From NCBI GenBank assembly GCA_014871385.1, contig CM026421.1, positions 18,025,048 to 18,089,047 of the forward strand: a DNA stretch of 64,000 nt. The letters are read 5' to 3'. This document shows, one piece after another, positions 38,077-49,423 of the stretch; position 1 is the stretch's first letter; every line of letters starts with the position of its first letter. The notes under the pieces were generated by a model. It worked only from the letters and a program-made list of their open reading frames with translations, ran no database searches and was not told the DNA's origin. The translations under genes and the position numbers were made by a program. The DNA comes from Ceratodon purpureus (taxonomy: Eukaryota > Streptophyta > Bryopsida > Pseudoditrichales > Ditrichaceae).

Positions 38077-38209
38077 ACAGTCACTACTAACTAAGTCAAA
38101 ATTTAGACATAAGAACAATAAAGTAGATACTACTTACCCGAGCAGCTAACATGCATTTTGTTCCACTGAACACCCCCCAGAAGTTCTCGCCAGGTAAGCA
38201 AAATGTCTT
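35611..38209 (-). pseudogene. ParB-methyltransferase-like gene, 3' part (split by MULE)
   Basis: Exons in transcript order are 38138-38209 (rest of the split exon), 36659-37883, 36376-36459 and 35650-36059, the last possibly reading on to a stop at 35611. All junctions are in phase. The first piece contains CLPGENFWGVFSGTK and MLAAR, a methyltransferase motif I region of the FxGxGT type in which the glycines are partly replaced. A long acidic, disordered region follows. It contains duplicated TLGAGFDEE blocks, a likely SUMO-interacting motif (PLVLLSDSDDDGSDED) and a charged coiled coil (about residues 1230-1310 of the full protein). With the 5' part the protein would have about 1500 residues. 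The 18.6-kb insertion between the parts should prevent a normal transcript. Confidence 0.7.
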
Positions 38210-38218
38210 CAACAGTTC
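38210..38218. repeat. 9-bp target duplication, left copy
   Basis: CAACAGTTC directly precedes the left end GGGGAAAG and is identical to 56848-56856. Confidence 0.88.
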
Positions 38219-38336
38219 GGGGAAAGTTAGCATGCGTGCGGCGAGCGGCGAGCGGAGAGCAGCGAGCGCAGATTTGAGAGCAGAAATTTGAAATTTGAAC
38301 ACCCATTTAATTAAATAAAACACCCTATGACCGTGG
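38219..38336. repeat. left terminal inverted repeat of MULE
   Basis: It begins GGGGAAAGTTAGC and runs into a GC-rich block made of repeated GCGAGCGGC words (38233-38270), ending with CCCTATGACCGTGG at 38323-38336. The GC block matches the right end at about 95 percent; the outermost 15 bases are looser. Confidence 0.85.
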
Positions 38337-38985
38337 GAAATTTTTATAAATGGGGTTATATTTTTAGAATATTTTTAGTAAGAGTGTGTAACTCCGTGGA
38401 ATTCTGAACCTCATGATAATCTTTTTCTAGGTTTAGGGTGATATAGTAGAATTAGGGCTGACGTCATGATGATGTCATGATGACGTCATGCGGAATGTTC
38501 AGTCTTCTAAAGCTTTTAACAGGCCTAAATCTTCTTCTATTACATATACCATTCCGATTAAATATAGGAAATCCATTATTCTGATATTGTCTCTGATACG
38601 ATAGAAACGGTAAACAAAGAGGCAGTTGATTCTTCAAGGAAAAAAAAGATAAGACATAAATTTGAATAATAGTCGTGCTTCATCTGCATTTGAATAAGAG
38701 TGCAGAGATGATTGTAATTCACTCGTGAATGTAAAGAAGCGCTTTGAAATGTTCTTAGGATTACTTAAAAACTGTGTAGAATAATTGTATTGCTAAGTCA
38801 AAAATTTATCCACCCCAAAGTTTCTTGTCATTACTGATAATTCAATCGACTACAGATAAGATCTATTCAACCTTTTTATTACACTCGCAATTCCATATAA
38901 ACCATACAAGTTTAGGATCTGCTTGTTTATAGTCATCAACTGAAACAGTCTGGATTCTTTCAATCCACAGGGAAGGCTTGAGAGG

Positions 38986-39498
38986 ATGAGCAATTCCTTT
39001 GAAGTTGTTGCTTGTGAAACAATTCTTCAGAATCTGCTTCGGCGGATGGCAGATGGACCAGACCTTTGGGAATCAGTCTGTGTTGGTACAACTCAAGGTT
39101 GGAGTCCTCCAGTAGTGATCACGTTCGAGGATGTGCAGAGTGCTCGTGGAGTGTCGAAGCTATGGAGACGTGAGATCGACAACAGCCCTGAGTACGCTTG
39201 CCTCCGACTTGCAAGATGGGATTATGATACAAACTCGGAGGGGCACTGGACGCCGAAGAGAGACTATGAAGCGTTTCGCTTCAACGTGAACTGGAATATT
39301 TTTAAGAGCTCCTGGATATTAGCACATCCGATTGGCAATGACAGATTAGAGAAAGCGTCATTTGCTGAACTTAGTTGCATTGAGTTAGATCAATTAAGGT
39401 CATTCATCATTGACAATAGAAACAGAGCAATGTGGGTGGAACCGGGAGAGAAAGTCGTTCCTCGTGATGGTATTTGGGTGTCTCCTAATCATAGATGA
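38986..39498 (+). CDS. small F-box-like protein
   Basis: A single exon of 170 residues. The start gives FEVVACETILQNLLRRMADG and further on RGVSKLWRREI, the helical pattern of an F-box-like region that would bind SKP1. The remainder is Trp-rich with no repeat I recognise. The match is by pattern only. It is the first cargo gene inside the left end of the MULE. A relative may be the next gene, which shares a closing GIW phrase (DGIWVSP here, EGIWLDR there). An adaptor for ubiquitin-mediated removal of silencing factors would suit a transposon, but that is speculation. Confidence 0.5.
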   Translation: MSNSFEVVACETILQNLLRRMADGPDLWESVCVGTTQGWSPPVVITFEDVQSARGVSKLWRREIDNSPEYACLRLARWDYDTNSEGHWTPKRDYEAFRFNVNWNIFKSSWILAHPIGNDRLEKASFAELSCIELDQLRSFIIDNRNRAMWVEPGEKVVPRDGIWVSPNHR

Positions 39499-39991
39499 GG
39501 ATTTTTTGCTTAAGAATTCATAAATGCAATACAGTTGTATATGAGTAGTGATCTTTGAATATATTGAGCCTTTGAATTATATGTGCATTCGGGCTATTTA
39601 CATGATTGCAATTCTTATCTATCGATATCTTTAAATGAATATATCATACTTCAAAACAAATACTAGGAAACCAGTAACAACTCAGTGTGGTCACAATTTA
39701 GTGTCTTCAAGATTTGAAAGTTCGCTTGGATTTTCATGTATCCATACTGGATAACTTTGAAATAAGTAACTGCTATGTAAAAACCTTTTTCGTTTGTCAA
39801 AAGGTTTAACAGGTACTGAAAAGTTATCATATGTGATTGAAGCAGACGCTCATTGTAGAACATCTTTTGTCAGAACAACTCATTTGAGAACATCTTTTGT
39901 CAAGATTTGAAGAAATAAACTTCGAGCTTTTCATTTTTGAATCTCATAAGCTATATTAGAAATCAATTAATCTTCACTTTTATTTTAAAGC

Positions 39992-41023
39992 ATGGAAAAT
40001 CATAGACTTCAACGCATTTCTGCACTAATATATATCTTAGTTCTGACAATTTTCCGACAAGTACAATCATTTGATGAGGAAATTATACAGAATGTATTGT
40101 CACCAGTTGAAATTACAAACAATATGCACAAAAAGGTATGGCTAGATTGCTTCGAAAAGCAATATGATCGTGGTGTGCCAATAAAGCAAAACGTCGTGTT
40201 TGATCAAATCAAAGCTCATGCATCTATCGAGGTTGGCCGCGGTCTTCTCGATTTTGAAGATAATTTGTTTTGTGATTTTGAATACGAAATCCGCGAATGG
40301 AATTGTGCCATAAAATATGTGATAGATTACATGTGCATCTGGGAGCATCCACATACTCGTCTTATGCGGCACGAAGATGCAAATTTCAACGATGACAATT
40401 GTCCAATCTGTGAACAAGGTCCCAGCCCTGATACATATTTGTGTCGATGGAATATTGAACGAGATGGTCTGTATGTTTCTCAGTTCCATCCTTTTAGCGG
40501 TAGACATCAGTACAAGCTTTTTAAGCGATGGAAGGAGGACGAGGACCACCACGAATTTCTGTCAGAGTATAGAGTGTCTATTTTCAATGATCTCGATGAT
40601 GAATTATTGCTTACATTTGGAGTTATGGATGCCCCAATGAATACTGTGAAAATTCCAGGACGACTTCGAGCACACATTTCCGAACGATTTTTTTACATAT
40701 CCGTAAATCCACGCACCGACGAGCGTTTACTCAGTTCGCCTTGGATATGCAAATTTAAAGACCTGGGGAGTATGGCATATCGTAGAGATGTGAAAATATG
40801 GAAACCTCCTCTAGTGAACAGCGTTTCAATGCCTATTGACTGTATAGATTGCGCATGGAAAGCAGATAATGAAGGGATATGGCTGGACAGAGTTGGATGC
40901 GGACAAACGGCATCAATTTGGGAAAAACGATTTGACTGGGTTCCAATACGAAAGCGGACAAGAGAACCTGACGATGATGATCAATCGGCAAAACGTCCAA
41001 AACTGGAGCACTTGGAACTTTAA
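39992..41023 (+). CDS. unknown cargo protein with nuclear signal
   Basis: A 343-residue single exon. The first 25 residues are hydrophobic (ISALIYILVLTIF) and could be a signal anchor if this ATG is used; a later start at NMHKKVW would give a soluble protein. The body is Trp- and Cys-containing with the phrase CPICEQGP near residue 137, and the tail is a likely nuclear signal (IRKRTREPDDDDQSAKRPK). No known domain. The nuclear-looking tail favours the later start. An unexpected copy of AAACGTCCAAAACT is repeated downstream near 41100, so the 3' end may have been duplicated. Confidence 0.5.
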   Translation: MENHRLQRISALIYILVLTIFRQVQSFDEEIIQNVLSPVEITNNMHKKVWLDCFEKQYDRGVPIKQNVVFDQIKAHASIEVGRGLLDFEDNLFCDFEYEIREWNCAIKYVIDYMCIWEHPHTRLMRHEDANFNDDNCPICEQGPSPDTYLCRWNIERDGLYVSQFHPFSGRHQYKLFKRWKEDEDHHEFLSEYRVSIFNDLDDELLLTFGVMDAPMNTVKIPGRLRAHISERFFYISVNPRTDERLLSSPWICKFKDLGSMAYRRDVKIWKPPLVNSVSMPIDCIDCAWKADNEGIWLDRVGCGQTASIWEKRFDWVPIRKRTREPDDDDQSAKRPKLEHLEL

Positions 41024-41562
41024 AAATTTTCTGAAAAAGGGGCATTTCAACTCTAGTTATTAATTGGATAGTTATTAAACGGATAGATATAATCCAGCAA
41101 AGCGTCCAAAACTTTAGCGCCTGGAAATTTAAATTTTTTACGAGGAACTTCACATTTATTAATTGCACCTATAAAAATACGCAATCAATATTTGTCATTT
41201 TAATTTCTCTTATTTAATAATTGTATTCAAGACACTATTAGTACATGTATTTAAACGAAATATCTAGATCAAATGATGAGGAGTAATACTGTCCCAGTTG
41301 AGGTTTTGCGTTTTAGTGGTTATGATTAATCATGACGCTGGCGTTTTAAGGGGCGTCTATGATATGTCATTTATGAAGGAGCTCAGAACATGTGAACTCA
41401 ACATTATCATTTAACGGATCTGTTCATAGCCATTGTGCACAAGGCCTTGAAGCTCTATTCTTCCTATTTGGTGTATTGTGTGCTGCTCTTTAGTTATTTT
41501 GAGTTTTGAAGTTCTTGTATTCTTGTAAGTGGTTTAGGTTTCTACTGTGTAAGAGAGTAGAT

Positions 41563-43020
41563 ATGACGTCTGGAAAGAGAAGGAGAGCAAATAGACAACG
41601 GGCGATTAGAATCCCTGGACCTTCTGCTGGTGCTGTGGATGCGGACAATAGTGAAGAGATGTTACGAACCCAAGGCGAGGAGAGTCTTAGCGACAGGTCA
41701 TACTGCGCAGAGGAATTTGATCAGGCTTTTGACCTATCTGACATATCTGAAGATGTTCGTGAGAGAATGATAGTAGCTGCGCCAATGTTGATGGGTCGCT
41801 ATGCAGAGTATGGTCGCAAGTTCTTCACTGAAGTTGTTGGGTTGTGTGATGAAGGACCGCTGCTCAAGGATGTTTCTAAAGTATATAGTTTTATAAGAGA
41901 GGAAGACATTGGTATGGTGTGGAAGGAGGGGGCTACTAAAGGTCGATACGAACTTGCGAGGTGCAAAGACCTGGAGCTGCTGAAGAAGTTCCGCCATCAC
42001 TTTTTCAAGGTATACGGTAACAAGCCAGATAACACATATTTTCCATTACGTTTCTTGAAGGCTTGCTATGCTACGTTTGTGCATGACAAGCCAGTCAATT
42101 GGTGTGCTGAAGCCTTGGACCGGCACAAATCGAGACTTAGAAATGCAAGTCGGAACCTTGCAAAGCTTGGACCTGTTGCCACACGATGCCAAGTAGAGGG
42201 GCTCTGTGAGATCATCAGGAACTTGTCATTAAAGATGACAGAGGGGGGTCAGAACAGTGGGATCAAGGAGCTCCTCGATGCGCAGGAGGAAGAGCACCAG
42301 CAAAGTCAAGACTTGACTGATGCCTCCCAAATCTTGGAGGCTTCGAAAGAAAGATACCGCGCTGCAGTGCAGAAGATGGAGCGTGGGGCTACTGATTTGA
42401 AGGAGGAAGCACTGAATACAGAGTACAGCACACTGCAGAAAGTGACTCGGGGGATTCTCGTAAACGGAGGTTCGGCTGAAGAATACAAGACACTATCAAA
42501 GAAGATGGAAAATATTTTGGTGGAGCTGAGAATGCTACGAGAAGCGGAGGCTGTAAGACAGACAGAGATTCTTAATTATAGAACAGAGGTAAATGAGCAC
42601 CATTCCGTGTACCGATCAGCAACTGTTGCGTTGGAGAACGCCAAGGCCGCTGTCGAAGTTGCAAGAGGCAAGTTGCTGACGATGCGGACACCCAGATTTT
42701 TTGAGTACCCTAAGGGGTCATCAATTCCGCCAATCGGATTTGAAGGTAAAGAGACTTGTTCGTATTGTGGTTTCGGTTTTGTTTGGAAGGCAGCAGTGCT
42801 AGCTTCTTGCGGATGCTTCTTGCATCCACCATGTGTAGCAGAGATGATCGCAGGTGGAATACATAAGTGCAAGGTCTGTAAAGATGAGCATCTTGCCTCA
42901 TCACCCCTTCACCTCACAGGGGAATGGTTGGCCCAATTCGGTGGACAGTTGAATCAACAGCAACGCACAGAGTGTAGTGGATTCTCTGACGTTCTACGGA
43001 TGGCCAGAGAGAAGGCCTAA
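41563..43020 (+). CDS. coiled-coil RING-like zinc-finger protein
   Basis: The ATG at 41563 (MTSGKRRRANRQ) was chosen over 41506 because it begins a basic nuclear-type N-terminus, giving 485 residues. The middle (about 240-390) is a long charged coiled coil. The C-terminus holds a RING-like zinc site: C-S-Y-C, then ASCGCFLHPPC, then C-K-V-C, a Cys4-His-Cys arrangement in which the last pair seems to close the site early. Such proteins are usually E3 ubiquitin or SUMO ligases. It lies back to back with the 3' end of the ParB-methyltransferase gene. Confidence 0.65.
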   Translation: MTSGKRRRANRQRAIRIPGPSAGAVDADNSEEMLRTQGEESLSDRSYCAEEFDQAFDLSDISEDVRERMIVAAPMLMGRYAEYGRKFFTEVVGLCDEGPLLKDVSKVYSFIREEDIGMVWKEGATKGRYELARCKDLELLKKFRHHFFKVYGNKPDNTYFPLRFLKACYATFVHDKPVNWCAEALDRHKSRLRNASRNLAKLGPVATRCQVEGLCEIIRNLSLKMTEGGQNSGIKELLDAQEEEHQQSQDLTDASQILEASKERYRAAVQKMERGATDLKEEALNTEYSTLQKVTRGILVNGGSAEEYKTLSKKMENILVELRMLREAEAVRQTEILNYRTEVNEHHSVYRSATVALENAKAAVEVARGKLLTMRTPRFFEYPKGSSIPPIGFEGKETCSYCGFGFVWKAAVLASCGCFLHPPCVAEMIAGGIHKCKVCKDEHLASSPLHLTGEWLAQFGGQLNQQQRTECSGFSDVLRMAREKA

Positions 43021-43517
43021 TCTGGTAACTGTCACGTTATATATGGAGGTTATAGAAGTCACTGCGCAGGGGATCAAGGGTTCTACGTTTTCAGTGCAAC
43101 TAGTATGTAATCAAAGGTTAAAGTATCGTCTTTGGGTCAGAAATGGCTAATTTTTGTTTTAGTTGATTTACGGATACTCTTCGAAGTAAATGTCTCATAG
43201 CATGCACAGTTTTTGTAGTAAAACATACGCAGTATGGATAGTCGAGGAGACGTTAGACATGGTATGTTATCTCTATTTTTTTTTAAAAGATCTGGACATG
43301 TGTTTGGTTGAGTGGTATGTGAAAGCGATTCTAAACAGTTGGTGTGGTGTCCTCCTTGAATAACCAAAGTGAAGAAAATAGAGGTTCTAGTTAGTGATGC
43401 CTGTTTGCATGCAATACCAAATCCGCATCCGGGGATGTATGGGGAAAGGTAGCATTGATGGTAAGATATGAGTTAAAGAGTAATAGAAAATGCAAGATAA
43501 GAACCACTGAAGTCAGA

Positions 43518-46500
43518 CTATGGAAAAAATTCATCTTCTGATTCGGAAGCACTTAAGTCCAGAAAGATTCTAGCTGATGGATCTAGTCGCCCACGAGGGC
43601 TAGATGACGCACTTGAACTATTAGAAGAGATCTCAGCTAACAGACGAGCCCGGGATTCAGCATAGACTGGAAGTTCAAATGTTGATCTTGGCGGTGACGC
43701 AGAGAGATGCCACAGGGACGGCAAGATCAGAAGCCGACTGCGCCAAAAAGCACGTATTAGAAAGAGCACAATAAAATAAAATTTGCAATTGAGGAGAAAA
43801 TCAGAAGAGGTAAAACTTACTCACAGTAATCAATCTTCTCCTCGTCAGGGAGGGGGGTATCGTCATCATCTTCGTTGTCAATCTGGAGATCAGCAATACC
43901 AGGTAGAGGTTCAGCCGCCATCTGAAGGGGCTGTAGCACTTCCTTAAAAATTAAGGAATCCGCCTCCATAGCAACAATGTGTCTACCTTCCAACTGGGCA
44001 GCACGTATGGCAGCTCCTGTATATATCCTCAGAATCAGAAAATAGAAAAAAAAATAAAATTTGGAAATTCAGATTTGAAGTTTATTAAACCCACCCGTTC
44101 CAGCAGTAAGGTCCACAACTATGCCGCCAGTCGGGGAGAAGGTGGTCACAAAGAGTTGGAGCAGGGAAACACATTTTTCTTTCGGTCCCCTCCAGAGTGA
44201 TCCATCTGACTTCTTCAGGGCTGATTCCTCGCTGACGACGTTGTGGATAACGTCATCTATCTCAAGCTTGACTTTGCCAAAGCGCGGATCATGTGAGAAT
44301 TTGTGCTCCTTCGGTTGTCTGGTAAGAGATGTCTTGAATGACCGAACGATAACAATGGCCCTTGTCTTGAGGGTCTGCAATTAATTAAAAACAGATTAGT
44401 TATGCTGTAATTCACCTGCAAATATAATTCGTAGTTTAAAAAATACCAAAATATGCTTACCAACTTAGCTGGTGTGAGAGGATGACAAGAGTGGAGGTCG
44501 TTGCAGATGGTCCACTCCTCCATCATCTTGAGGTTGTTTTTGTTGAAGAAGGCAAAAATCTCCTTCCTTATGGTGGGGTTGTCAGGATAGAAGAGCAGGA
44601 ATGCACCGTCGTCGTGAAGGAAACCTCCAAGAAATCCAACTGTGTGCTTCAGGAAATCTTGAACAAGTGCATTCCATGCAGGTGTTGATGTCACTGGGTC
44701 CGAGATACCGGGCACTGGAAGTCCGTCTGGAAATTCAGCGATAATGAGGTCTGCACCGGGTCTAGACATGAGCTTCCCCTCGAAGTAGAATTCTCTACCT
44801 GACCCAGCCTGTAGATACACAAGTTAGAATAAGAGAAATAAATGTCGAGATGAGTAACATAAAAAAATTGTCAGTGGTGTTGAGTGTATTACCTTAATTA
44901 GGAAAGCAACCATGGAGTCGTATGACTCTGGGAATTTCTTAGTCTTCATCCTCAGCTCCGCCATCCTTGGGAACGAATCATTAAGCACAAGTACATTAGA
45001 TGAGCGAACTGATGAAGAGAAGCCCACCGAAACCGACTGGGGCATCTTACCAGCTGCTACAGTAAGTGGTGCAGCAGGGGCAGACTGTGGAGGCGAGATT
45101 GGGGGGCGCTTCTTGAGTGATGGTCGAGCCTCCACTGAGGTTGAGCCTGGATGGGGAGGGACCATCACTGTCCTCTCGCTGCTTGCAGCATCAGTCGCTA
45201 CTATGTCTTCATCAGCATCTGCCCCTTCATCGACATCCGATGCCTTTCTCTTGCGACCCCCTGACTTCTGTACTTTCCTTGCCCGGCCCTTGCGTACTTC
45301 TGGAGAAGGAGCTTCGGCATCAGGTGGTGTCTGCGCAGGCAAAGTGGAGAGAGCCGGCTGAAGACTGTCCCGCAATGAGATATCAAATGGAGGGCACTTA
45401 CTGACAGCGCAGTCCATGTACCATCCACAGCGGTCGTAGTGCAATGGATCCCAGGCCTTAATAATCGCTGGAGTATACATACACTCGCTGCTTGTGATAT
45501 CCAAGTAGTTGCCAAAGAAAGCAGGTACCTTCGAAGTTGCCTTCCTTGGGTAGAGGATATACTTAAAGTACCTGTACAGGACTCTTCGACAAGCTTGTTT
45601 GAAATTCGGCATTTCCGCGGATGTCTTGTTCTTGTGCACTCCATTGTCTCCCTTGAATTCCCTGAAGAAGGCTGTCTCCCACAGTGAGCACCTCATTGAC
45701 TCGACCCAATCAAATATTTTTGGAATTGGTGTCTCGCCCTCGGGTTCGTAATTTATCGTCACCCCCATATCCTCAATCACTCCTTTGAACAGCTCTTCCG
45801 CCTCAACAGCAATCTGCAAAAAAGGACATGATTTATGAGTCAAACCATTCATTTACAAGCAAGCAATTGCAAGAAGGGAGACGAGAAGAAATCCTCATGC
45901 AGTACCTTTAAAGCTTTCGTATTGCTCTGCTTCTCAGAAGCTGCAACGGGGTTCAGCCATATCAGGCTTATTCTCTGAGAATGCTGCTGGGTGCTCAGCA
46001 TACCCAGCCCAAGGGTACTGCCGTTAACGGCAGTACCCTAAACGAGCCTTCGCTCATTCGAGTGAGGCTAGGCGGTCCCAGGATACTGCCGTTAACGGCA
46101 GTACCCATGAAGGGCCTTCACATCCGAGTGAAGGGAGATGCCGGGCGAACCGATGCCGGGCGAACCGATGCCGGCTGCTGAACAGGAGCGGTCCCAGGGT
46201 ACTGCCCTTAACGGCAGTACCCGTGAAGGGCCTTTACAGTCGAGTGAAGGGAGAACCGATGCCGGGCGAGTGTGTGGGGCGGACTACCGGCAGGGAGAAC
46301 CGCTGCAGGTAGCGCAGGGTACAGCCGGTACCTCTACCCGCTCTGGATGAACAGTCCCAGGGTACTGCCGTTAACGGCAGTACCCACGAGCGGCCTTGGG
46401 CGAAGCGCAGCAGCAGGGGCCAGGTCAAACTGGTGGCCTGCAGATCCGCTGGGTGCAGCTCTGGGTACTGCCGTTAACGGCAGTACCCATGAAGGGCCTT

Positions 46501-49423
46501 GGGAGGACCGCAGCAGCAGGGGCAGCTATGGTGGCCGGGGGAATCGCAGGGGGCACCTATGGGTACTGCCGTTAACGGCAGTACCCTAGGAGGGGCAGCA
46601 ACTTTTGCTTGGAGACAGTCAAGGACCAAGAAACATATAGACAATTTAAATGAGATGAACAGAGTCGGTTGGATTTGCACAATGGCTTACCTGTGCCCAC
46701 CACGTAGCCTTGTGCAACCAAGGTGGGAAGGATATATCCGTGAAGTCTTTTTTGGGAAATTTGTGAGAATCCCGAATGGCTTGGGGAGAGTTCCACCGCT
46801 GTAGCCGCTTGATCTTCATCTTTGATGGCATTGCAGATGTTGCAAACATCCACAACTTTTCCTGTGTCATCTCTGGAGACTCATCAAACTTTTCGTAGTG
46901 AAGCCTGATTTGCTCAAGAAACGCGGACGTGTTATCTGGATCCGCTATAGGAAGCAGCTTCTTTAGCTCATTTTGGAATTTGTCTGCTGCCCTCTTCACA
47001 GCCTTCGTAATCCATTCGTCGACTGACTTTGATGTCCACTCACTCGGATTAGGATACCTTTCGTAAAATCTCCGCTCTGCTGCTGCTGCCGCCTCTCCGA
47101 GTTCTTGCTGCACTTACAACCGTATATTGTTAGTAAGGTCCTATTACAAAGTACAATGACATCAATGAATTCAGAAAAAATGAAACTTTATTACCTGATA
47201 AAGCACACCGGTAAGGCCTTCAAGCGTCAATGTGTACCATGTACGCTTCGGCCCCGCCTGTTTTGCTTTCGCACTGTCGAGGGTAGCTTTAGTTACGATG
47301 CCCTCAAAATATGCAAAGGGTTGAGGGGCTATGTTCTGAATCCTGTAAAGCTTGTGAACAATGTTTGTCTCAACATGAGATTTCTGATTTCGCCTGCACA
47401 ATACCAGCAAACATAAATTTTTTAGTAGATAGCAGATAATGAAAGAAGAAGGAAAAAGAACAAATCCAGAATTACATTTATGCGAAGCTCACCAGTTGAC
47501 TTCATGGAGAGCCTCCAAGACATATCCGACGTCGCCTTTGGGATCTAGTATGACACTTTCCACATTAAAATGCCAATTCAGGTCCCCCTTGTGATATTGT
47601 TCGATAATTGGAAGCCAAGCCTGAAGACGATGGTTTCCGTCCCAAACCATGAACATCTTGTTCGAAAAAACCTTCAGGTCTTCATCTGAGAGAAGAAGGT
47701 CCTCGAACTCATCATTTCTTTGTCGCCACTCGTCGCCCCATTTCTCCATTATGGCAGGTGTGACGTCCTTCGTAAATCCGTGATTATCCTCTAAAGCAAC
47801 ATAGAAGTAACCATTCCCAGTCAGATACCCACAGTTCCGAAAATGGGAAGCAAGATTAAGGACATCCTTCTTTAGCGAAGGCCGTACAACCGGAAGTGCA
47901 ATCATTCGACATAGAGGGATATTGAGCAGTCCTTTATGTGTGGGCTTCCACTTCAAGTGATCCAGACGAGTCGCGGTGTTCGTTGTTGCGCTCCCAACGA
48001 GGTCGTGAAGCTTTAGGTTCACCTGGTCCTGAGTAAGTGGAATATCTGGTTCATCTGTCATAACATAAAAAACACGAAGTTAATCGTTTTCTAATCATGA
48101 GAAAAAGTGCACGAATTGTTAATATTCGAGCACTGTAGAGGTACTGCCCTTAACGGCAGTACCTTTGGCGAATACGCAAATGTGCCGAAGCTCAGAATTA
48201 CCAGAAACTAAAATAGATGAAATGAAAAATTTTAACAGGCCTGAGGGAACAGCCGTTAACGGCAGTACTCCCCAGGGGTATGGAATTACGAGAACGTGCA
48301 TCACCATTACGATGCTGATCCTTCTTAGAAGTATCTGAAGCGGCCTTGAGGTACTGCCGTTAACGGCAGTACCTTTTGGGTGCAAGATAATGAAGAATGA
48401 GTGCATGCTTAACCAGAACCAAAGAGAAACCGAAGCATCGGCGAGGGAGAATAGAATGCAGAAATACTGCCCTCAGAGTACTGCCGTTAACGGCGGTACC
48501 TGCGGGGCCTTCAGAATAGTCTTTACACTGCACCCACCTGCATATGATTAAACCAAAAATTAAAAATCTAGACCCCCTCGAGGTACTGCCGTTAACGGCA
48601 GTACCTCTGAGAGGCTATCCGGGTGCCGAGAGGTTGCACCTCCAAGGCATGAAAGAAGTATTAATTAAAAATATAGTGGCAGCGGAATGGTACTGCCGTC
48701 AACGGCAGTACCCGGTATCGGCACCAAGAAAAAAAACCGATGGTACCGAGGCCCGAAGCAAAAAGCTTGGAATCGGAAAATGAGGCATGCTAAAAGGTAC
48801 TGCCGTTAACGGCAGTACCCCAGGGTCGCAAAAAATTCTATGTAGAGATCCCCTTCCTCGACAGACCTGCCCTGAAGATTGAAAAAAATATTCGAAGTGA
48901 TGCAGCACCTCTGCAAAAATTACATTAATGGAATTATATTTTCAACCCTAAATGCACCGCCGTTAACGGCAGTATCGTAAAGTGTATGCTCGCGCTCAGA
49001 CATCGAATTATTTTGTAGCCAAATTGCTTTGAACTAACAAGAACTAAAACAGTTTTTAGGTACCGCCGTTAACGGCTGTACCTCAGAGTGACTTTTAGAT
49101 TTCCTAACGTGACACTGTGATTCGGAAAATCACAAAATATATTATTCGAATATCAGGCAATCAGCGTATTGCAGGAATACTAAAAAATAAGAATTAGGGT
49201 TTTGAGAAGAAATACCTTCCTCCGACACGACGTCTTCACCGGTCGGTGGCTCCTCAGGCTCCTGTCGTTGTCGCTCGTCGTCATCTTCATAATCCTCATT
49301 GGTGGCGATCTCACCAGCGTCGTCGCCGGTGGGCTGCTCCGAGACAGGGTCGACATCGGTTGCGTCGCCCATCTCGACCTCTTCCGAGTCTGGAGCGATT
49401 GGTGCAGAAAGAGTATCCGACAT
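43518..49423 (-). CDS. ParB-like/DNA-methyltransferase-like fusion of the MULE
   Basis: Ten exons join with consistent phases: 49216-49423, 47493-48054, 47195-47393, 46691-47107, 45906-45986, 44893-45813, 44461-44808, 44095-44374, 43825-44016 and 43518-43666, about 1118 residues. After an acidic N-terminus comes a ParB/sulfiredoxin-like domain (residues about 113-240) with MFMVWDGNHRLQAW at 204-217. A helical region, a Lys/Pro-rich linker and then a methyltransferase fold of beta order follow: a motif IV position (ADLIIAEFPDGLP, about 815-827) precedes motif I (VVDLTAGTGG, about 997-1006, then EGRHIVAMEAD). The usual catalytic D/NPP(Y/F) is not evident. The tail has IFLDLSASESEDE, a possible SUMO-interacting motif. 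ParB-methyltransferase fusions are known from phages and bacterial mobile elements; a spliced plant version is unusual. Start and exon 5 borders are the least certain. Confidence 0.75.
46013..46586. repeat. palindrome family I, cluster 1 (six copies)
   Basis: Six copies of a 24-bp perfect or near-perfect palindrome (half-site GGTACTGCCGTT, centre GTTAAC) begin near 46013, 46081, 46197, 46360, 46463 and 46561. In this cluster the palindrome extends to GGGTAC...GTACCC. Copies are followed by a shared phrase such as cccatgaagggcctt, so larger units were duplicated. The stretch 46136-46175 also has three tandem copies of gatgccgggcgaacc. All lie in the intron between exons 4 and 5 of the ParB-methyltransferase gene. 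Confidence 0.92.
48139..49083. repeat. palindrome family I, cluster 2 (nine copies)
   Basis: Copies begin near 48139, 48246, 48349, 48477, 48582, 48689, 48796, 48953 and 49059. Spacing is roughly 105 bp, but the bases between copies are largely unrelated, so the palindrome itself seems to be what is conserved. Here the extension is AGGTAC...GTACCT. Several substitutions affect one arm only. All lie in the first intron of the ParB-methyltransferase gene, close to its promoter. Confidence 0.92.

Noticed and set aside
46138-46804. Several ORFs through the palindrome cluster (for example VLPLTAVP repeats)
   Set aside because: The repeated peptide is the translation of the palindrome in one frame; these lie in an intron on the opposite strand.
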